In this document: positions 20,859 through 33,795 of the stretch, piece by piece | Layout of the letters: each line of letters starts with the position of its first letter | How positions within the stretch are numbered: the stretch's first letter is position 1 | Origin: Massariosphaeria phaeospora | Taxonomy: Eukaryota > Ascomycota > Dothideomycetes > Pleosporales | Length of the DNA: 64,000 nucleotides | Assembly: GCA_011032825.1 (NCBI GenBank) | Contig: JAADJZ010000014.1 | Coordinates: 1,054,001 to 1,118,000, forward strand | Direction of reading: 5' to 3' | The notes under the pieces: generated by a model | Told to the model about the DNA's origin: nothing | What the model saw: only the letters and a program-made list of their open reading frames with translations | Database searches by the model: none | Position numbers and translations under genes: made by a program

Positions 20859-22381
20859 GATGATGAGAGGCGTCGAAGGTGGGAGTTGAGGAGGTGGCGA
20901 TCAAAGGGGCGTCGATAACGGCAGTAGACAATATCGTTACAGATCGGGCCTCGAAGACAGGAGCAGAATAAACCGTAGGTACACAAAAGTAGTAGAAGTC
21001 GAGCGTGTTGGTCGTCAAGATCGCAGAACGAAAATTTTCGCCCACCACGAAAGTCGTTTGTGCGGCGGCTGACAAAGCCTCCAAGCAAGCTATTGCGGCG
21101 GATACGGAAAGAAGCGATTGTGTGGCAGCGAGATAGAGTGGAGGAGTGAAAGAGGGGCGGTGTGGTGTGGTTGCTCGCAACCAGTGAATGATAGCAACAA
21201 AGAACCGACCAGGAACTGGACAAACGCCGCTAGTACATGTAACAAACGGAAGACCATCCACTTCAACCTCCCTCGCAAAACCAACAGGATAGCGATGTGT
21301 TGTTCCACGGGGAAAGAAAGTCTGGAGTGCTGAAATGACGTCCGGAAGGGTTGATACCAACCAAACAACCAACCAAGCCCTACAACCCACCCACCCATTC
21401 ACCATGTACTGCCTCCCGCCAAACCGACCAGCGCAATGTCGAGAATTTGAGACTTTAGTGAAGTATAGCGGGGTTTATCCACCTTTGCTTTCCCTCTCCT
21501 TTCCCCCTCTTCCCATCTCCCTACCTACATTTTCACCAACACCCCGAAATCAACCCCAGCGAAAAGGCTCAGAAGCTCACTATCTTTATTTCTTTCTCTA
21601 TCCTCCCACTACTCTCCCCTCTCTTTCTATATAGCAAATTCAATCTATATACGCTCGAAGACTCTAACAAACGCGCTGACTTCGAACGCCGCCCAACAAT
21701 TCCGATTTCCATTTCGAATTCTTTCCTCCTTTTTCAGTCTGCGAGCAAGCCATCTGATCTAGAAGAAGAAGAGCTGAGTAGATAGGTAGATAGGTAGCCA
21801 GGCGTATAAAGACTATAGTCGTTGTTGGCGAAGATATATCCCTACCGGTTATGTGTACGTCGTCTACCGTACCGTACCACCACCCCGCATTCCCGCCCCC
21901 ACGCTCGCTTGCACTCAAACACTCCACCCTCGTTTCTCGTTCTCGTATCGAACCGCCCCTATCAGGGCCCATCTATCAGCCCCGACCCCCCGTAGCGCAT
22001 ATCCTATCCGATGCCCCGCCCCAAGGGATGGCGCGCATGGCAACCCGTGATCCGAATGCCAAAGTGGCTGACAGCAGCACGCGACACACCATCTACCTAG
22101 GCGACCGATAGCATTTCGGCGGAGGCTGAGGCTGAGGCGCGCCGCGAAGACGAATCAAGTGACCGGCCGGTCAGTCGCAGACAGCGAGGAAAAAGGACAT
22201 ATACGGGTATTATGAGGCTGTCTGGGTAGGTAGGTAGGGTAGCACGAGGCGGGCGGGCGCGACCTTTTTTCAGCCCCCCCCAGGCACCCACACCACGTCC
22301 TGCACAACGCTGTATAACACCCAGCCCTTGCCCAGCCCAGCCGCCCCAGCATGCAATCTCAAGCCATCTCGTCCAGACACC
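20859..22381. other. Divergent intergenic with pyrimidine-rich tract
   Basis: About 1.5 kb. 21480-21640 is almost pure pyrimidine on the plus strand (CTTTCCCTCTCC-like), a common feature of fungal promoters and leaders; 21778-21798 and 22225-22242 hold short GATAGGTA and GTAGGTAG repeats. Minus-strand frames at 20545-21405 are shadows with no ATG-to-stop coding character. Nothing else accepted. Confidence 0.45.
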
Positions 22382-24420
22382 ATGACCACGGAATTCAAGA
22401 AAATCCTCGCCGCGCTGCCGCAAAACACGTGGAACTCACGCTGCATCGACCAGCTGCCCTTCGAGCCGGACGGCAATGTCACGGAGGGCCTGATCCACCT
22501 CCTCGACGCCCAGGGGCAGCGCATGGCGAATTTCTCGAGCGAGACGTGGGGCGTGTCGATTGCAGATTGCTACAAGTACTGCCATATGGGGCGTGTTCCC
22601 TACGTGAGTTGAGTTTCCTGTGTTGGTGGTGCGAGCCTTGCGGCTAAATAACGTCGTGCTGACTGTCTATGCAGGCCTTCAATTTCCGCAACTTCGCCAG
22701 CGCCTTCACCAATTTCCTGCTGCCGTGGCTGGCGCTGACGGCGCAACTGCCGTACGAAACGAGCTCGCCGTGGGACAACCTGCTGTCGCTGTGTCTCTCG
22801 ATCGGCTCGCCTGCGCTGATCACGTACTCGCTGACGCTGACGATTCTGAACCGGTACAGTCTGCGCACGCGATGGTACGCGCTGCACCAGACGGCGCAGT
22901 CGCGAGCCGTGCACGACAAGTACAGCGACTTCAGCATGCGCGTGAAAGCGATACAGTATCTGCTTCAAGAGGCGCAACAAGTTCCTTTACGGGCAAGCCA
23001 AGAGAAAGGGTGGTTGAGCAGTCTGATCGTCAGTCCAAAGAACCAAGGGTGGTGGCGAAACATCAAGACGAGGCTGACGAGAACGCGTCGGGGCGTGACC
23101 TTTTCTCTAGTGGCGCAGATTCTGGCTGCTGCTGTAGCGTGGCTGTTCACTGTCGCCAGCGGCTTCGCTGACAGTCGTGGAGATCGTCTCTACGCGACGC
23201 AGCTGAGTAGTGGTAGTCTGTGGCTGTGGTTGATCCCCGTAATCTGGGGATGGGTAACAGTCGGAGTTCAGAATTCGTCCGACTCCATCGACGAAGCCCT
23301 TCGTGCGGACATTGCATATCGGGCGAAGGAGCCTCCGATCCCAAAAGACGCGTCTATGACGGAGAAAGCTGAACAGCGGGGCATCATGGTTCGCTCTGGT
23401 CTCGCCATCCAGCCTCACAGGACCCAGACGAACGAGGCTGCATTCGACGTTCCACCGGTAACAAACCTGGAGCTCCCGCGATGGCTAGGCGCAGATATTA
23501 TGGGGGATGAAAAGAGAGAGGGCCCAATCTTCAATTATGCGAGAGTCTTTACGTGGTGGCAGCTGGCTCGAACCATCGAGTCGGCTCTGACCACGACTGT
23601 GAACAATATTGCGACAGGGCAGACATGTAAGCCAACTCACGACAAGCCTGCCTTGTATCCATGGAACTCCGACCGCAAACCTGAAGATAACGTCGCGGGT
23701 GATTCGTTTTCAACAGCACAATACTGTGGGTTGGATTTGAACCGCGGTCAAATCTTGGCGTATCCGGAGTGGGACGATATCACTGCGGACGTATGGAAGC
23801 GTATTGCTGTGGCGAGCATAGTTGCTTTTTGTTTGCAGTGGGGCACTACCGGTCCAGGTGTTTTGATAGCTTATTACACTCCAACAAAAGGCATAGGTTG
23901 TCGGACCGCAGGATATCTGGTATACGGAGGACTAGCGACATTGGTTTGGATACTCATGGCCGCGTCGATGATGTTTTCCCACGCCGCACTCTTGCGATAT
24001 CAGCGAGAACATCGCCAAGCGCCTTCCATGGACTTTCGGCGGCCATCTGTGACATCGCCAGGTCCACGGACTACTCAGACACATCGGGGCTACGACCGCA
24101 CCACCGGACACTCGATCCTATGCGGCCTCGCTGTTGTTACCCGTATTTTTGGGAAAACAATTGCCGTTCTCAATGCTCTCTGGCTTGGCACCTCTTCCCT
24201 TCTTGAGTACACAGGGGTGTATGATCGCTGTTACTGTAGAGGAAACCAGACAGGGCTCGGTTTGGACAAAGGATGGCTCGTGTTGTTCAAGACGGAGTAT
24301 GACTTGGCGCAATTTGCAACGTCTCCATGGGCTGGCGGGGTCGCCATGAGTATCATAATTTGCTCTACGTGCTATTTCTTCTTCTGGCTTGCAAGTCGAA
24401 GGAGCGTTAGGGAGGAGTAG
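22382..24420 (+). CDS. Multi-pass membrane protein, fungal, function unknown
   Basis: Exons 22382-22603 and 22675-24420 encode 655 residues; the 71-nt intron has donor GTGAGT and acceptor ATGCAG. Hydrophobic segments lie near residues 84-100, 108-130, 214-235, 253-268, 451-475, 486-507, 553-580 and 630-648, so about eight membrane spans are likely. The long loop between spans four and five (about 270-450) is hydrophilic and contains the motif WWQLARTIESALTTTVNN. The last external loop has a CYC pair and an N-glycosylation-type NQT. There is no cleavable signal peptide. Large fungal proteins of this layout are common in Pezizomycotina but I know no function for them. Its 3' end faces the second Zn2Cys6 gene, 224 bp apart. 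Confidence 0.78.
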
Positions 24421-24644
24421 GCAACGGTATTGACATAGCCAGTACACCAAGCACCGTTCTGTCGGTACATTGAATGATAATGTTGTATTACACGTCTGCA
24501 CGGAGGCAAGGTTTCGTTTCGGCAGTGATGTATGGGTCCCTATCTGTCAACGCTTTCCGTGTAGTCTCCGTAGGGTAATTTGCAGTGCACCACCGTATTC
24601 TGGGTGTCACCACCACTCCGCAGTAGAGTTGAGCTTACCGGCTT

Positions 24645-26385
24645 CTAAATATGAAGCCACGCAGCAGTGAGACCCTTCATCCCATTCATCTCTCCCCACC
24701 GCTTCAGCATTCGACTGGCAGCCTTCTGTTCCTCTTCCAATGGGCCGAGAATTGCCACCACCACCAGCGGAAACACACTGCGCATAAAGTCAAAGCCAAC
24801 CGGATGCGTCGACTCAATGTATGCTGAAATGTCCAGAACTGATTTGGAGAAGGTGATACTGTTTGCGACAAACGAAGGTAGGCGCGACCTTGTCGACTGG
24901 TGTGAGTCGGTGGAGTCGGCGGGACTTGAAGGGGACGAAGTAATTTTGTAGAGCAGCATGGAAAGGATGAGACGGATTGCCTCGTATGTAGCAGCCGTCA
25001 AGGCGATGAAGCCTTCGGATAGCATGATGACTGATGGATTTTGCGGCAATCCTATATCGTCAAGAATTGTGCCCATATCCTCAGTCACATATTGCGGGCC
25101 ATTTGGTGTAGAAGTGAGGTGCGGATATCGTTTGGCCCAGGCATCGACGTCAGACAGGAGCTGTAGAGTACGTTCTCGGACAGAGACGAGATCCACATGA
25201 GGAGGGATCGGTTTTGAGAAGGAGCTGCTCATTTTGCCTTCTAACTCACACTCGCGCATGCGATCTGGAATAACAAGAAGGATGTCGACGAGGCACATAT
25301 GAGCATTCCTCGCTTGAGTTTGGAAAGGTAGTTCCATCCAGTCTGGAGTCGAAAACACGGACGGGTGGTTGTAAACCATCGACTTGTGAGACTAGATATC
25401 AGTTAGCAGGAGTGCAGTTCAGCAGCGAAAAGGGTAGTATTGGTTACATCAGAGACTCTCATAGCTCTGAACAACGGGAATGAAACGCCTGAACCGCAGT
25501 TTACAGGGCCCCTCATCTCTAATATCTTCGTAGCAGCTGTGAGATGTTGAAAGACGCTTGTTGAAGTAGTACCAGCGTACACTTCATACATGGCTAGAAT
25601 GATAGGAACAAGAACCTCCTCGTCTTCCGGAACACTGTTTACGAGCAGCCTCGAAAGTGACATCCTTTGACTGTGAAGGCTCATCGTATACCACTTGTAT
25701 GAATCTACCATGATGGTTGGATCTTGGTGCACCTTGGCGTAGAAGGCCATTGACGCCGCACGAATAGATAGTGTTAATGGGAGCTTGGTGGCCCTCGTAT
25801 GCAATACAGGAAGGTGGGTGATCCAGGGAATTCCGGGGCTGAATGATCGCACACCTTGGTTACGATCGACGAAATGAGAAATGAAAGCAATGTCCAAGGC
25901 TTCAGCCTGGATCTTCGACGGCTGGTAGAGTATGGGCAGTTTGTACTGCCAGCGAACCGCACCAACACTGTCCCCAACTTCTGATTGGGTCCGGGAATTA
26001 AGTGAGAGTTCGTGGTCTGGAGCAGAAACGGCCTGCACTGGCGATGCCTCATCATCTGGTTCCTGCTTCGGAGTCCGGACTTCGAGCGGCCGGGCGTGTT
26101 GGTGGGAGACGTCCTCTGGTACCACGGCCGTGGACTTGGGCTCGCGCTTTTTCCTTGCGCGGGGTTTGGTAACCTTGTCTGTCATGTCGATGATGACGGA
26201 GCCCTGGACGGGTCCAGAGCAGCTCAGCCCCAAGCGTGAACATTGTTGACAGGACCCCGGCGTCTCGTCACACTAACAGCTGTCAACAACGAACACGGAA
26301 CGAATGAGACGGAAGACAGTCCTACCTTTACGCGACGTTCCCGGCACTGGTTGCAAGCTCTGCTGCGCTGCGCTTTCGGGCGCAT
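24645..26385 (-). CDS. Zn2Cys6 transcription factor (second)
   Basis: Exons 26326-26385, 25448-26272 and 24645-25391 encode 543 residues. The zinc cluster is split by the first intron between Lys20 and Cys21: Cys11, Cys14, Cys21, Cys28, Cys31 and Cys38 give C-x2-C-x6-C-x6-C-x2-C-x6-C. A basic stretch (KPRARKKREPK) follows and is a likely nuclear signal. The rest is the fungal-specific domain DUF3468-like type, with the typical SLHSQRMSLSRLL and GTTSTSVFQHLTAATKIL helices. The introns are 53 and 56 nt; the second has branch GCTAAC and acceptor ATCTAG. An upstream ATG at 26448 would add 21 residues; 26385 puts the cluster near the N-terminus as usual. Targets unknown. Confidence 0.88.
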
Positions 26386-27058
26386 GGCAGGCAGTCGGGC
26401 TATCGGACGCGGGGAAATGGACGGGAAGCATGAAGAGGAAATTTGCACGACGTGCGTAGTACTGGCATGATGTTCAGTGGAGGACAGTCATGCAGGCCGT
26501 CCTTTGAGGCATCGGCTGGCATGATAAGTGGAGACGCCTCGGAAAAACTACCCGAAAAGGCCGGGCTATCCGAAGCGCTTGGCATGGTTTTGCTGGGACC
26601 CCCTTGGTGTCCATCGAGATAGTGTCTTGATACAAACTCTATCTATGTACGGATAGCTTTTACTGTGAAGTAGAGTTTGCCTCCGCGTATATAGTCTACT
26701 CAAGCCCTTAATCTGGAACGTACTAGAATAGTTAACCCAGACCTCGGAAACTATAAAGACAAAGCAATCCCGCTGTATTCTGCAGCGCAGTACACGGCTA
26801 GGTCACATGTATGTAGATAATAAATGTACTGTAGTGAAACCTTCGATGCACATGTTATCGACACAGGGCACACTTCCAACACAGGGCTCGCTCCGTTACT
26901 CATTGACAACAACACACACTATGAACACCACAATACACATATACACTCTCCACATCCATCCAATCCGTTCGTTCCACGCCCGCCAACTCCATCTCTCCGC
27001 CTTCCATCTCCACCCTCTCTTCCCCTCTGCCCTTATAACCCTCCCCTCCCACCCCGCT
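26386..27058. other. Intergenic, no gene seen
   Basis: About 670 bp: upstream side of the Zn2Cys6 gene and 3' flank of the mitochondrial-protein gene. 26940-27058 is CT-rich on the plus strand. The plus-strand frames across it are low-complexity Pro, Leu and Ser and are rejected. Confidence 0.45.
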
Positions 27059-27409
27059 TTAAATCTCCCCCTCCTCCCCCTTCCTCTTCGTCTCCTCCTG
27101 CAACTTCCCAATATGCTCCTCATGGTCCCCACCCTTCACCTCCTGCCGATCAGCCGCAACATTGCCCTCGCTAGAGCTGCCCAGCTCCTCGTGCCAGTGG
27201 CCCTCGCCGCGCTTCTGCTTGTCGAGCTGCTCCTGCTTCTTCTGCTCGAGCTGGTCGGGCGTGCGGTTGGCGTCTTCTTTGAGGGCGCGGCGCGGAGACG
27301 TGGTTAGGGCGCGGTGGTGGTGGTGGGTGGATGCGAGTGTAGTGGGTTTGGGGAGGGGCGCGCGGAGGTGGAGAGAGCGCGTGGATGGGAGGCGCAGGCG
27401 GAGAGGCAT
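27059..27409 (-). CDS. Small hydrophilic protein with mitochondrial targeting sequence
   Basis: One exon, 116 residues. The N-terminus (MPLRLRLPSTRSLHLRAPL) is rich in Arg, Leu and Ser with no acidic residue up to about residue 45, followed by RALTTSPRRALKED, which is a typical matrix-processing region. The mature part is highly charged and helical: EQKKQEQLDKQKRGEGHWHEEL, then a conserved-looking VAADRQEVKGGDHEEHIGKLQ (both cut here to their cores EQKKQEQLDKQK and ADRQEVK). Proteins of this kind occur across Pezizomycotina and often carry an unsupported 'mitochondrial carrier' name in databases, which this one is not: it has no membrane span. Role unknown. Confidence 0.7.
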   Translation of the reverse strand: MPLRLRLPSTRSLHLRAPLPKPTTLASTHHHHRALTTSPRRALKEDANRTPDQLEQKKQEQLDKQKRGEGHWHEELGSSSEGNVAADRQEVKGGDHEEHIGKLQEETKRKGEEGEI

Positions 27410-27870
27410 GGTGTGGGTCGGTGGGTCGGTGGGTTGGCTTTGGGAGGTGGTTGATTGCGGGGAGATCAATTGGGGGTGTCGCGTGGTGGTTGAGCTTGTG
27501 GTGGTGGGTAGAGCGGAGTGGGTGGGCCGTGAAGGCGAACCTCGGGATGGGTTTGGAGATACATTTGACGTGACGTCATTATCAAGACTATACCCACCAT
27601 CCCAAGTTCTCGACCAAGACAGCACGCGACAAAGTAAGGTATGATCGACAAAAAGCACATGCATTTTACCATAAGTGCACATATAGGCGTTTGTTCTCAT
27701 CCATATAAGTATACAAATCACGGTTCTCTAACTACGTAGTCTGCAAGTAGCAGACTGAATGACGAGAGCTTATTCCAATATCAAATGCGAAACAACTAAA
27801 CGGTAAACCTACGGTGGGTATATAAGTACAGCGCGGTACTCGAGCGCCCAATGCCACCAGCCCAACCCGT
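27410..27870. other. Intergenic, no gene seen
   Basis: 460 bp between two minus-strand genes; GT-rich then AT-rich. No coding signal accepted. Confidence 0.5.
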
Positions 27871-30822
27871 CTATTTTTCCGGCAACTCCCTGAACACCTT
27901 TTTGAAGATCTTCTTGCTGTTATACAGATTCACCAGCCTCAGTCTCTCATTGTCCAGATGCGCCGAGTCGCTTGCCTGTCCACAGGGCAGGTGCGCGGCG
28001 GGGGCCCCGAACTCCTTTTCCAAGAATCTTATTGATGGAATACTGCCACCCTCCCGGATGTACAACGGTTTTCTAGCCAGCATGGTCGGGCTGGAGGAGC
28101 GTGCGCCGTCGGGTTCAACGGAGCCGTTGGCGAGCGTGTTGGACGTTGTGGGGGAGGGGCGAGATTCGGAGGTAGGGGAGGGCGCGGAGCAGTCTACAGT
28201 GGACTTGAGAACAGGGACAGAAGAGCGACGCTGGCCGAGAGTAGGCCCCCAGACTAACATTATAGCCGATTCAAGGGTTTGGAAGATTTCGTTGGTGTAG
28301 TCTCCCAGCCATGGTTCAGCCTGATGATCAATGGTGACCGTCAGTTGATTCTTGGATTCCAGTTGTTGGAACTGCGAATCAAGGTATGACTTCAGAGATT
28401 GAGCGACTTCGGAAGCTTCCTGATTAGGTACGAGCCGCATGGATAACGACGCCTTAGCCAATCGTGGGATGATGGTGGAGTTCTCTGGGCCAGAGGTCTG
28501 GAAACGGTGAATGGTGAGCGACGCTTCTCGCCATCTGCGCATCAACGATTGAGCAAGTTCTTCCGGATCGCCGAGGTCTGGATTTCCACGCAGCAATGTC
28601 TCAGTGATCTCCGAGTACAAGTGTTTCTCGTCGTCAGTAAGGGGCAGGATGGGGTCGTAGAAGCCAGGTATCTGTACTTTGCCGTGGAAACCAGTCAGCT
28701 TCGAGAGAAGCATTACCAGATCCTTCAGGGGCTCGTCGAGCAATGCTGATCCATCCACCCCACTATGAAGATCGGGATGTCTGCTTTCGATTTGAACAGT
28801 AGCATGGATGACGCCTCTGAGACCATACGTAAGGCAGGGGACATAATCGTCAAGCCAATAGCTGTTGGCGAGAAGGATCCAGTCAACATCACCAATGAGG
28901 TCCTTATTCGCCTTGATCGCCTGCGCAAATCCTCGTGATCCGCTCTCTTCCTCCCCTTCGATGATGAAAATGATGTCAGCTGCTAGGCTCTGTTCATTAG
29001 CCAACTCATGAGCCGCATAGATTGCTGCCATGATTGGGCCTTTGTTATCCGATGTGCCACGTCCATATAAGTAGCCGCCTTCCCCGGTCAACGTAAACGG
29101 GTCGTGTTTCCATTTCCCCTGCTCGTTTTCTGCAGGTATGACGTCGTAATGGCCGTAAAAGAGGATCTTCTTTCTGGATGCTGCAGTTGTAGGGTTACCC
29201 CGAAACTTGGCAAACACGGTAGGGTTGTAAGGCTCAGCCGTATTCAACATCTCAGTCGCAGCGCCAAAATTCTGGAACACCGATCGAAGAAAGGATGCGC
29301 CCCTCCTGCATTCGGCCCGGTATTTTGGCATGGATGATACAGTCCTAAATGAGACGAACTGACTAAGCGACTCTACCATGAGGTCTGACTCCAAATTAGC
29401 AGGTATGCATGCAGCATACACGTGGACCAACCATTGTTGCTTCTTCTTCCCGCCAGCGTTGGCTCTGTACAGTCCTGGATATCCCAGATGACGACTGTGC
29501 TGTCATTGCCCCCTGTGACGAGAACTGGCTTATCGTTGAATCTCGTAAATGCGGATGCAAGAATTAGCCCGTTGTGAGCCTTGAAGGTTGATATGCTCTC
29601 GTAGTGCTGATTGAATTTCTGGTGTGGTATTAGCCAGTGGTAATATATGATGCTGCAGTTGCCTTACCTGGACGAGACCCGACTTGCCGCCTGCGAAAAG
29701 AAAGCCGCCCCCGAGGCTCAATGTAAGCACATCGCCCGTGGTCCCTTTTAGACTCCTGACAAGCTGCCTCGTCTCTAGATCCCAGACGTTGATCTCTCCG
29801 TCCAGGCGGCCACTGTATAGAAAAGACCCTTCGCGAGCAAGAGACAATATAGACTCGCCTTCTTCTCTACCGTCTTCTAGAGTATATATTTGCGAGATGC
29901 CTCCTGTTTTACCTGGATTTATTCTCCACAAGATGATGCGACCATCCCCGCCCCCGGAGACAAGCACTTCCTCGCTAGGCGACTCCGGTAGTATGCCACG
30001 GCCTAACAACATGCAGTATACGTATCCATAGTGCGCGAATTGGTGAATGTCCTGCTTGGCGATTTCAAGATTTTGACCACCCACTGCGTCTCGCTGTCTG
30101 TTCCTTGAGCCGTTTGGCCGAGGAGTCAGGACACCTCCGGGGCCTGCCGAGTCGAAGAATCTGTTTTTCCTTTCCGACGGGTGTGACGCGAGCGGGGGCC
30201 GCGGACGTGAGTCCTTCTCCTTCAAGTCATACCACTTCCCTCTATCAGCCTACGTGCCACGTCGTCGACTTGAGTCAACATACCTGTATGCTTGTATTCT
30301 GCGCGCCAAGATAGACGGCATGGTGGTGTGCCGAATATGCGACACAGAATATGTCTCCAACATCGTACGTGGACCAGAGCGCGTAGAGGTGGCGGAACGT
30401 CGTAGGACACCAGACCTGGAGAGTTAGCTTAACATCTATCCGTAGAAGGTCCATGGCTTGCATTGATAATTGGATCAGAAGCGCTGGAGAGGAGAACGCC
30501 TTGATCCTGCGACAGGCAGAGGGCCAGCACGCTCCCTTTGTGGGCTTCGATGACTTTGCGACGCTCGTAGGTATCGAGGCTGTACACCTGGGCGCTATCA
30601 GTGCCGCGCGCTTCACACGCGGGCCGCTGTTGGACCTACCAGTATCTCGCCGCCTTGGGTGCCTGCGAAGACATTCGTGAAGGACACAGTCAAAGCCAGA
30701 ATGGACTTGTCGTGCTTCATTCGGTGCGAGAGCGTGGGAGTCCGAGCAGTCGTCGGCGGGCGTCTCTCTTCGCCATTCGTCTCTGCGGGGCCATCATGCT
30801 GGAGGGGTCCTGCCATGGGCAT
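27871..30822 (-). CDS. DUG2: Dug2, WD40-M20 peptidase of the glutathione degradation complex
   Basis: Six exons (30640-30822, 30462-30587, 30284-30415, 29668-30234, 29432-29618, 27871-29384) give 902 residues, close to yeast Dug2 (about 880). The N-terminal half is a WD40 propeller (KHDKSILAL, FAGTQGGEI, LVSGGGDGRIILWR, VTGGNDSTVVIWD). The C-terminal half is an M20 metallopeptidase: YGHYDV supplies the metal His, GRGTSDNKGP the bridging Asp, and EGEEESGS the catalytic and metal Glu; HLDNERL near the end is also typical. Dug2 works with the amidotransferase-type subunit Dug3 in the cytosol to cleave glutathione. Intron 30416-30461 has a GC donor (GCAAGC) and intron 29385-29431 a weak GTTGGT donor; both are needed to keep the conserved blocks in frame. 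The first Met is the least certain point. Confidence 0.9.
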
Positions 30823-33795
30823 CTGTTAGCCCTCGTCTCTGGGGGTTGTGGAGGACTGTCCCCGCATTGTCGCGTGTCGTTGAGCCTCTTCAAGTGTTTG
30901 CGCGCCATCTGCGCATGACGGGAATGCCAAACCCCTGGCTAGCGCCGTGGACCCGCCCACTTGCAGCGGGGTCTTTGGATGGATCCCTAGAGTGCCGAGC
31001 AACTTCATCCTTTGCTCCAATACTGCAGAGTTCGTACATTTGTCTGAAGGCCCGAGAGAAGCGACGTCTTTCGTGGCCACTCGTCCTGTCCCTGCGTCCC
31101 ACACCGGAAAGAATCGGACGTACCATTACGACCCTCCAGGCCCAGGATACCATTAGAGATATCCTTTGAGGTTATTGATTTTGAAACCTGGTACATAGCT
31201 CTTCTATCTGAGGTACACGCAGTAAAAAGATGGAGTAGGAGGGTTAGGGCGCGAACGTTGGTGTGCGAGGCTTCTGTTGCCGAGTCTATTCGGATGGTGA
31301 CAAGGCAAAGCTCGTTGAACTTCTCACCACAGCAGAGAGCGGCATTGCAAGAGTCAGAGCAGCTCCGAAGTGTTTCTGAGAATGACGAGCTTGAGCCATT
31401 GTGTTTGTCACGATACACTCACCGCTTCCTGATTAACCCTTGCTGCTATGATTTTCTAGTATGGCGAGCGATGTCAGTCAAATGGCGAGATCTGATACCA
31501 GATCATCTTGAATATTGTCATTTTTCATTCCGTCTCGTCTTTCTACTTATCTCACGGAAGTTGATGCGGAGCAAAGAGACCGCCGACTTCCTCATTGAGC
31601 CCGCATGTGTGCTCTCTATTTGATTGGTGAGTCGTCCTTCCGCTTTGAAGTTCTGCTCCTCAACCGCGCTGCAACTGGCTCTTCATGGTTATGTCAGCGT
31701 TTGTGAGATCACATACGTGTCCGCTAGCAATCCTACGTAGGTCGTTTTGCAGTCACACTCTGTTCTACAACACATGGCGCATGGTGCTACGGATAGGTAT
31801 TCCAACCGCGAGTTTCACCGATCAAAAGTCACTCTTGGGTCAGGTCCTTCAAGTTCGCAACAGTCATCCGTGCAACAGGAAAGTCACGTATGAAACAACG
31901 TTGAGGTAGGTTGGTAGCCGCTGTGCATGAAACCTCAATCCTGCCGCCGATGCCAGAGGAGCCTTTATGTCACCGCTACTTGCGACAGCCTCCCCGTGCT
32001 ATCTAGGTCACCGCCCTGTCATTATGCGTTTCCGATGCGCACCTAAGTAAGCCTATCTTCTTACCTCTCCAGCTATACCTATACAATACCTAGTATGCTA
32101 TATATAATAGGGCTTTGTAAAGACAGAAGTAGACTATTAACCTGTTGCTAAAACATCCTAGGCTGTCAAAAGCATCGCGAAGTCTTCTATAATATCGGCA
32201 ATGAATTTTGCCAGGGAGGCGAGGTAGGTGGGTGCAATGAACGCAGCAGCTCACTGACAACTCATACCGGTCTTGCCGTCTACATGCCCGATCGATCAAG
32301 GGTCCCTTCTCCGCTGCCGATATCGACGGACTGACGTGTTGCGCGGGATGCATGCAAAGACACGGCCTACCAACCCCCAGCCATGCCGTCACTGCCCGGA
32401 TGAAAACGTCTTTATCAAAAAGCACACATAGAAACCCTCCGACGCTGACGGCGCCTGCGAGATGACTTGGCCTTCGCCTCATGCAATGCACCTGCAGCAG
32501 AAAATGCCTCCTCCCGGCAGCGCACGCAACGCTGACGAAAGGGCGGAATAGCAATTGGCCTCCAGCTGGCCAGGTGTGCGGCCTAAGCGGCTGGGCTACT
32601 GTGTGTCTCAGTGTTTATGGTTCGGTTGCGTCGTGATGAGGCCTGAAGGGTAGGACACACGATACAAGAGTCCATTACTTGCCATCAGTGTGATTTGCAT
32701 GCCTCCCCCCAATGACACCTACCCCGCGTTTGCCGGCATACACCATACACGGAGAGAGGCTGTGGAGAGGTTCTGGATCATCATCATGGCGACGCCGACG
32801 CCACCTGTGGCTGTGAGGCGACCGGACGCAACCAATAACGTTACCATGCGGCGATCACAGCTCGTCTCACGACGCACAGCAGCTGAAGACGACGACGACC
32901 GACATTGTTGCCGCAAGTCTGGCTGCTTGTACCGCTACTTGGGCCGCACGGCGGTCGCGTCTTCGCCTGCAGCACACAGTGCTGCTCGCAGCATGGGCGT
33001 GATGCGCTGTTGCATCAGGGCGGACGGCTGTTCAGGCTGCTGGAAAGCACTCGGCCAGTCCCCGCAGCGACACGTCCCCCCCCAGACTCCAGAGCCACCA
33101 GGGCTGCAGCGATAAACTCTCGAGCCAGACAAGCGGCATCTGCGTGCCAATGATGGCATGTCCAGCCTTCCAGCCTCTTTGCGCGCGGTGCGAGAGCCGC
33201 CGCCATGCACGGCGATACGCTGCCCGCATGCTCGGCCGCCGTCGGCTAGCGTGCAGGTGGTGCAGCGTACCTGTGACAGCGACACAGACGGCGACACGCT
33301 TCCCTCCCCCGTTGGAGCTGCCGTCTTCCCCCTTCCCCGGCCACTTCACGCCTCCGCCCTCCGCGAGAGCCCCAGCGCGACGTCTCACGCTCAGCGCAGA
33401 GTCACTGCGGGCAGCCCATTGACTGGGTGGCCGCCTTGAAGCCCGAAGGCCCGCGCCGCTGCACCTGATCGCGCTCTGGCGCCGCGCGAATATCATGGCT
33501 GGCCGACCCGACCACAACTGCGACAAGCTGCCTCACTCGACACTCGCGCGCCTGTAACCTATCGTACCACCCCCGTTAATTTAGTGGCTCCCGTGTCTAA
33601 TAAAGCCTGGAGTGGGACGCCGTCTCAGACCAGCGGACAAAGCGCAGTGGACCTGCACGAGTTACCTGATCCGACCAGCATCTTCACCGCCTTCTCTGCC
33701 TCTTGACGAGGTAGCACCCGTCGACGCTGTCGAACGTTCCACGACCACCTGCACCCGAGTCGATCTTCGTGCTGTGCAGTCCGTAATTCCTCGCC
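30823..33795. other. Long intergenic stretch, no gene accepted
   Basis: About 3 kb between the divergent DUG2 gene and the next gene. Several open frames of 60-160 codons occur on both strands but overlap each other, lack intron signals with closing frames and show no protein feature that I recognise. 32,900-33,500 is GC-rich, as are the coding regions around it, which inflates open frames. The left 400 bases could include an extra 5' exon of DUG2. Confidence 0.4.

Noticed and set aside
20545..21405. Minus-strand open frame of 286 codons
   Set aside because: Overlaps the start of the gene at 20858 in another frame and covers its promoter; no domain and no intron support.
30846..33526. Many 60-160 codon frames in the 30.8-33.8 kb gap
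   Set aside because: They overlap on both strands, lack closing introns and show no protein features; GC content explains them.
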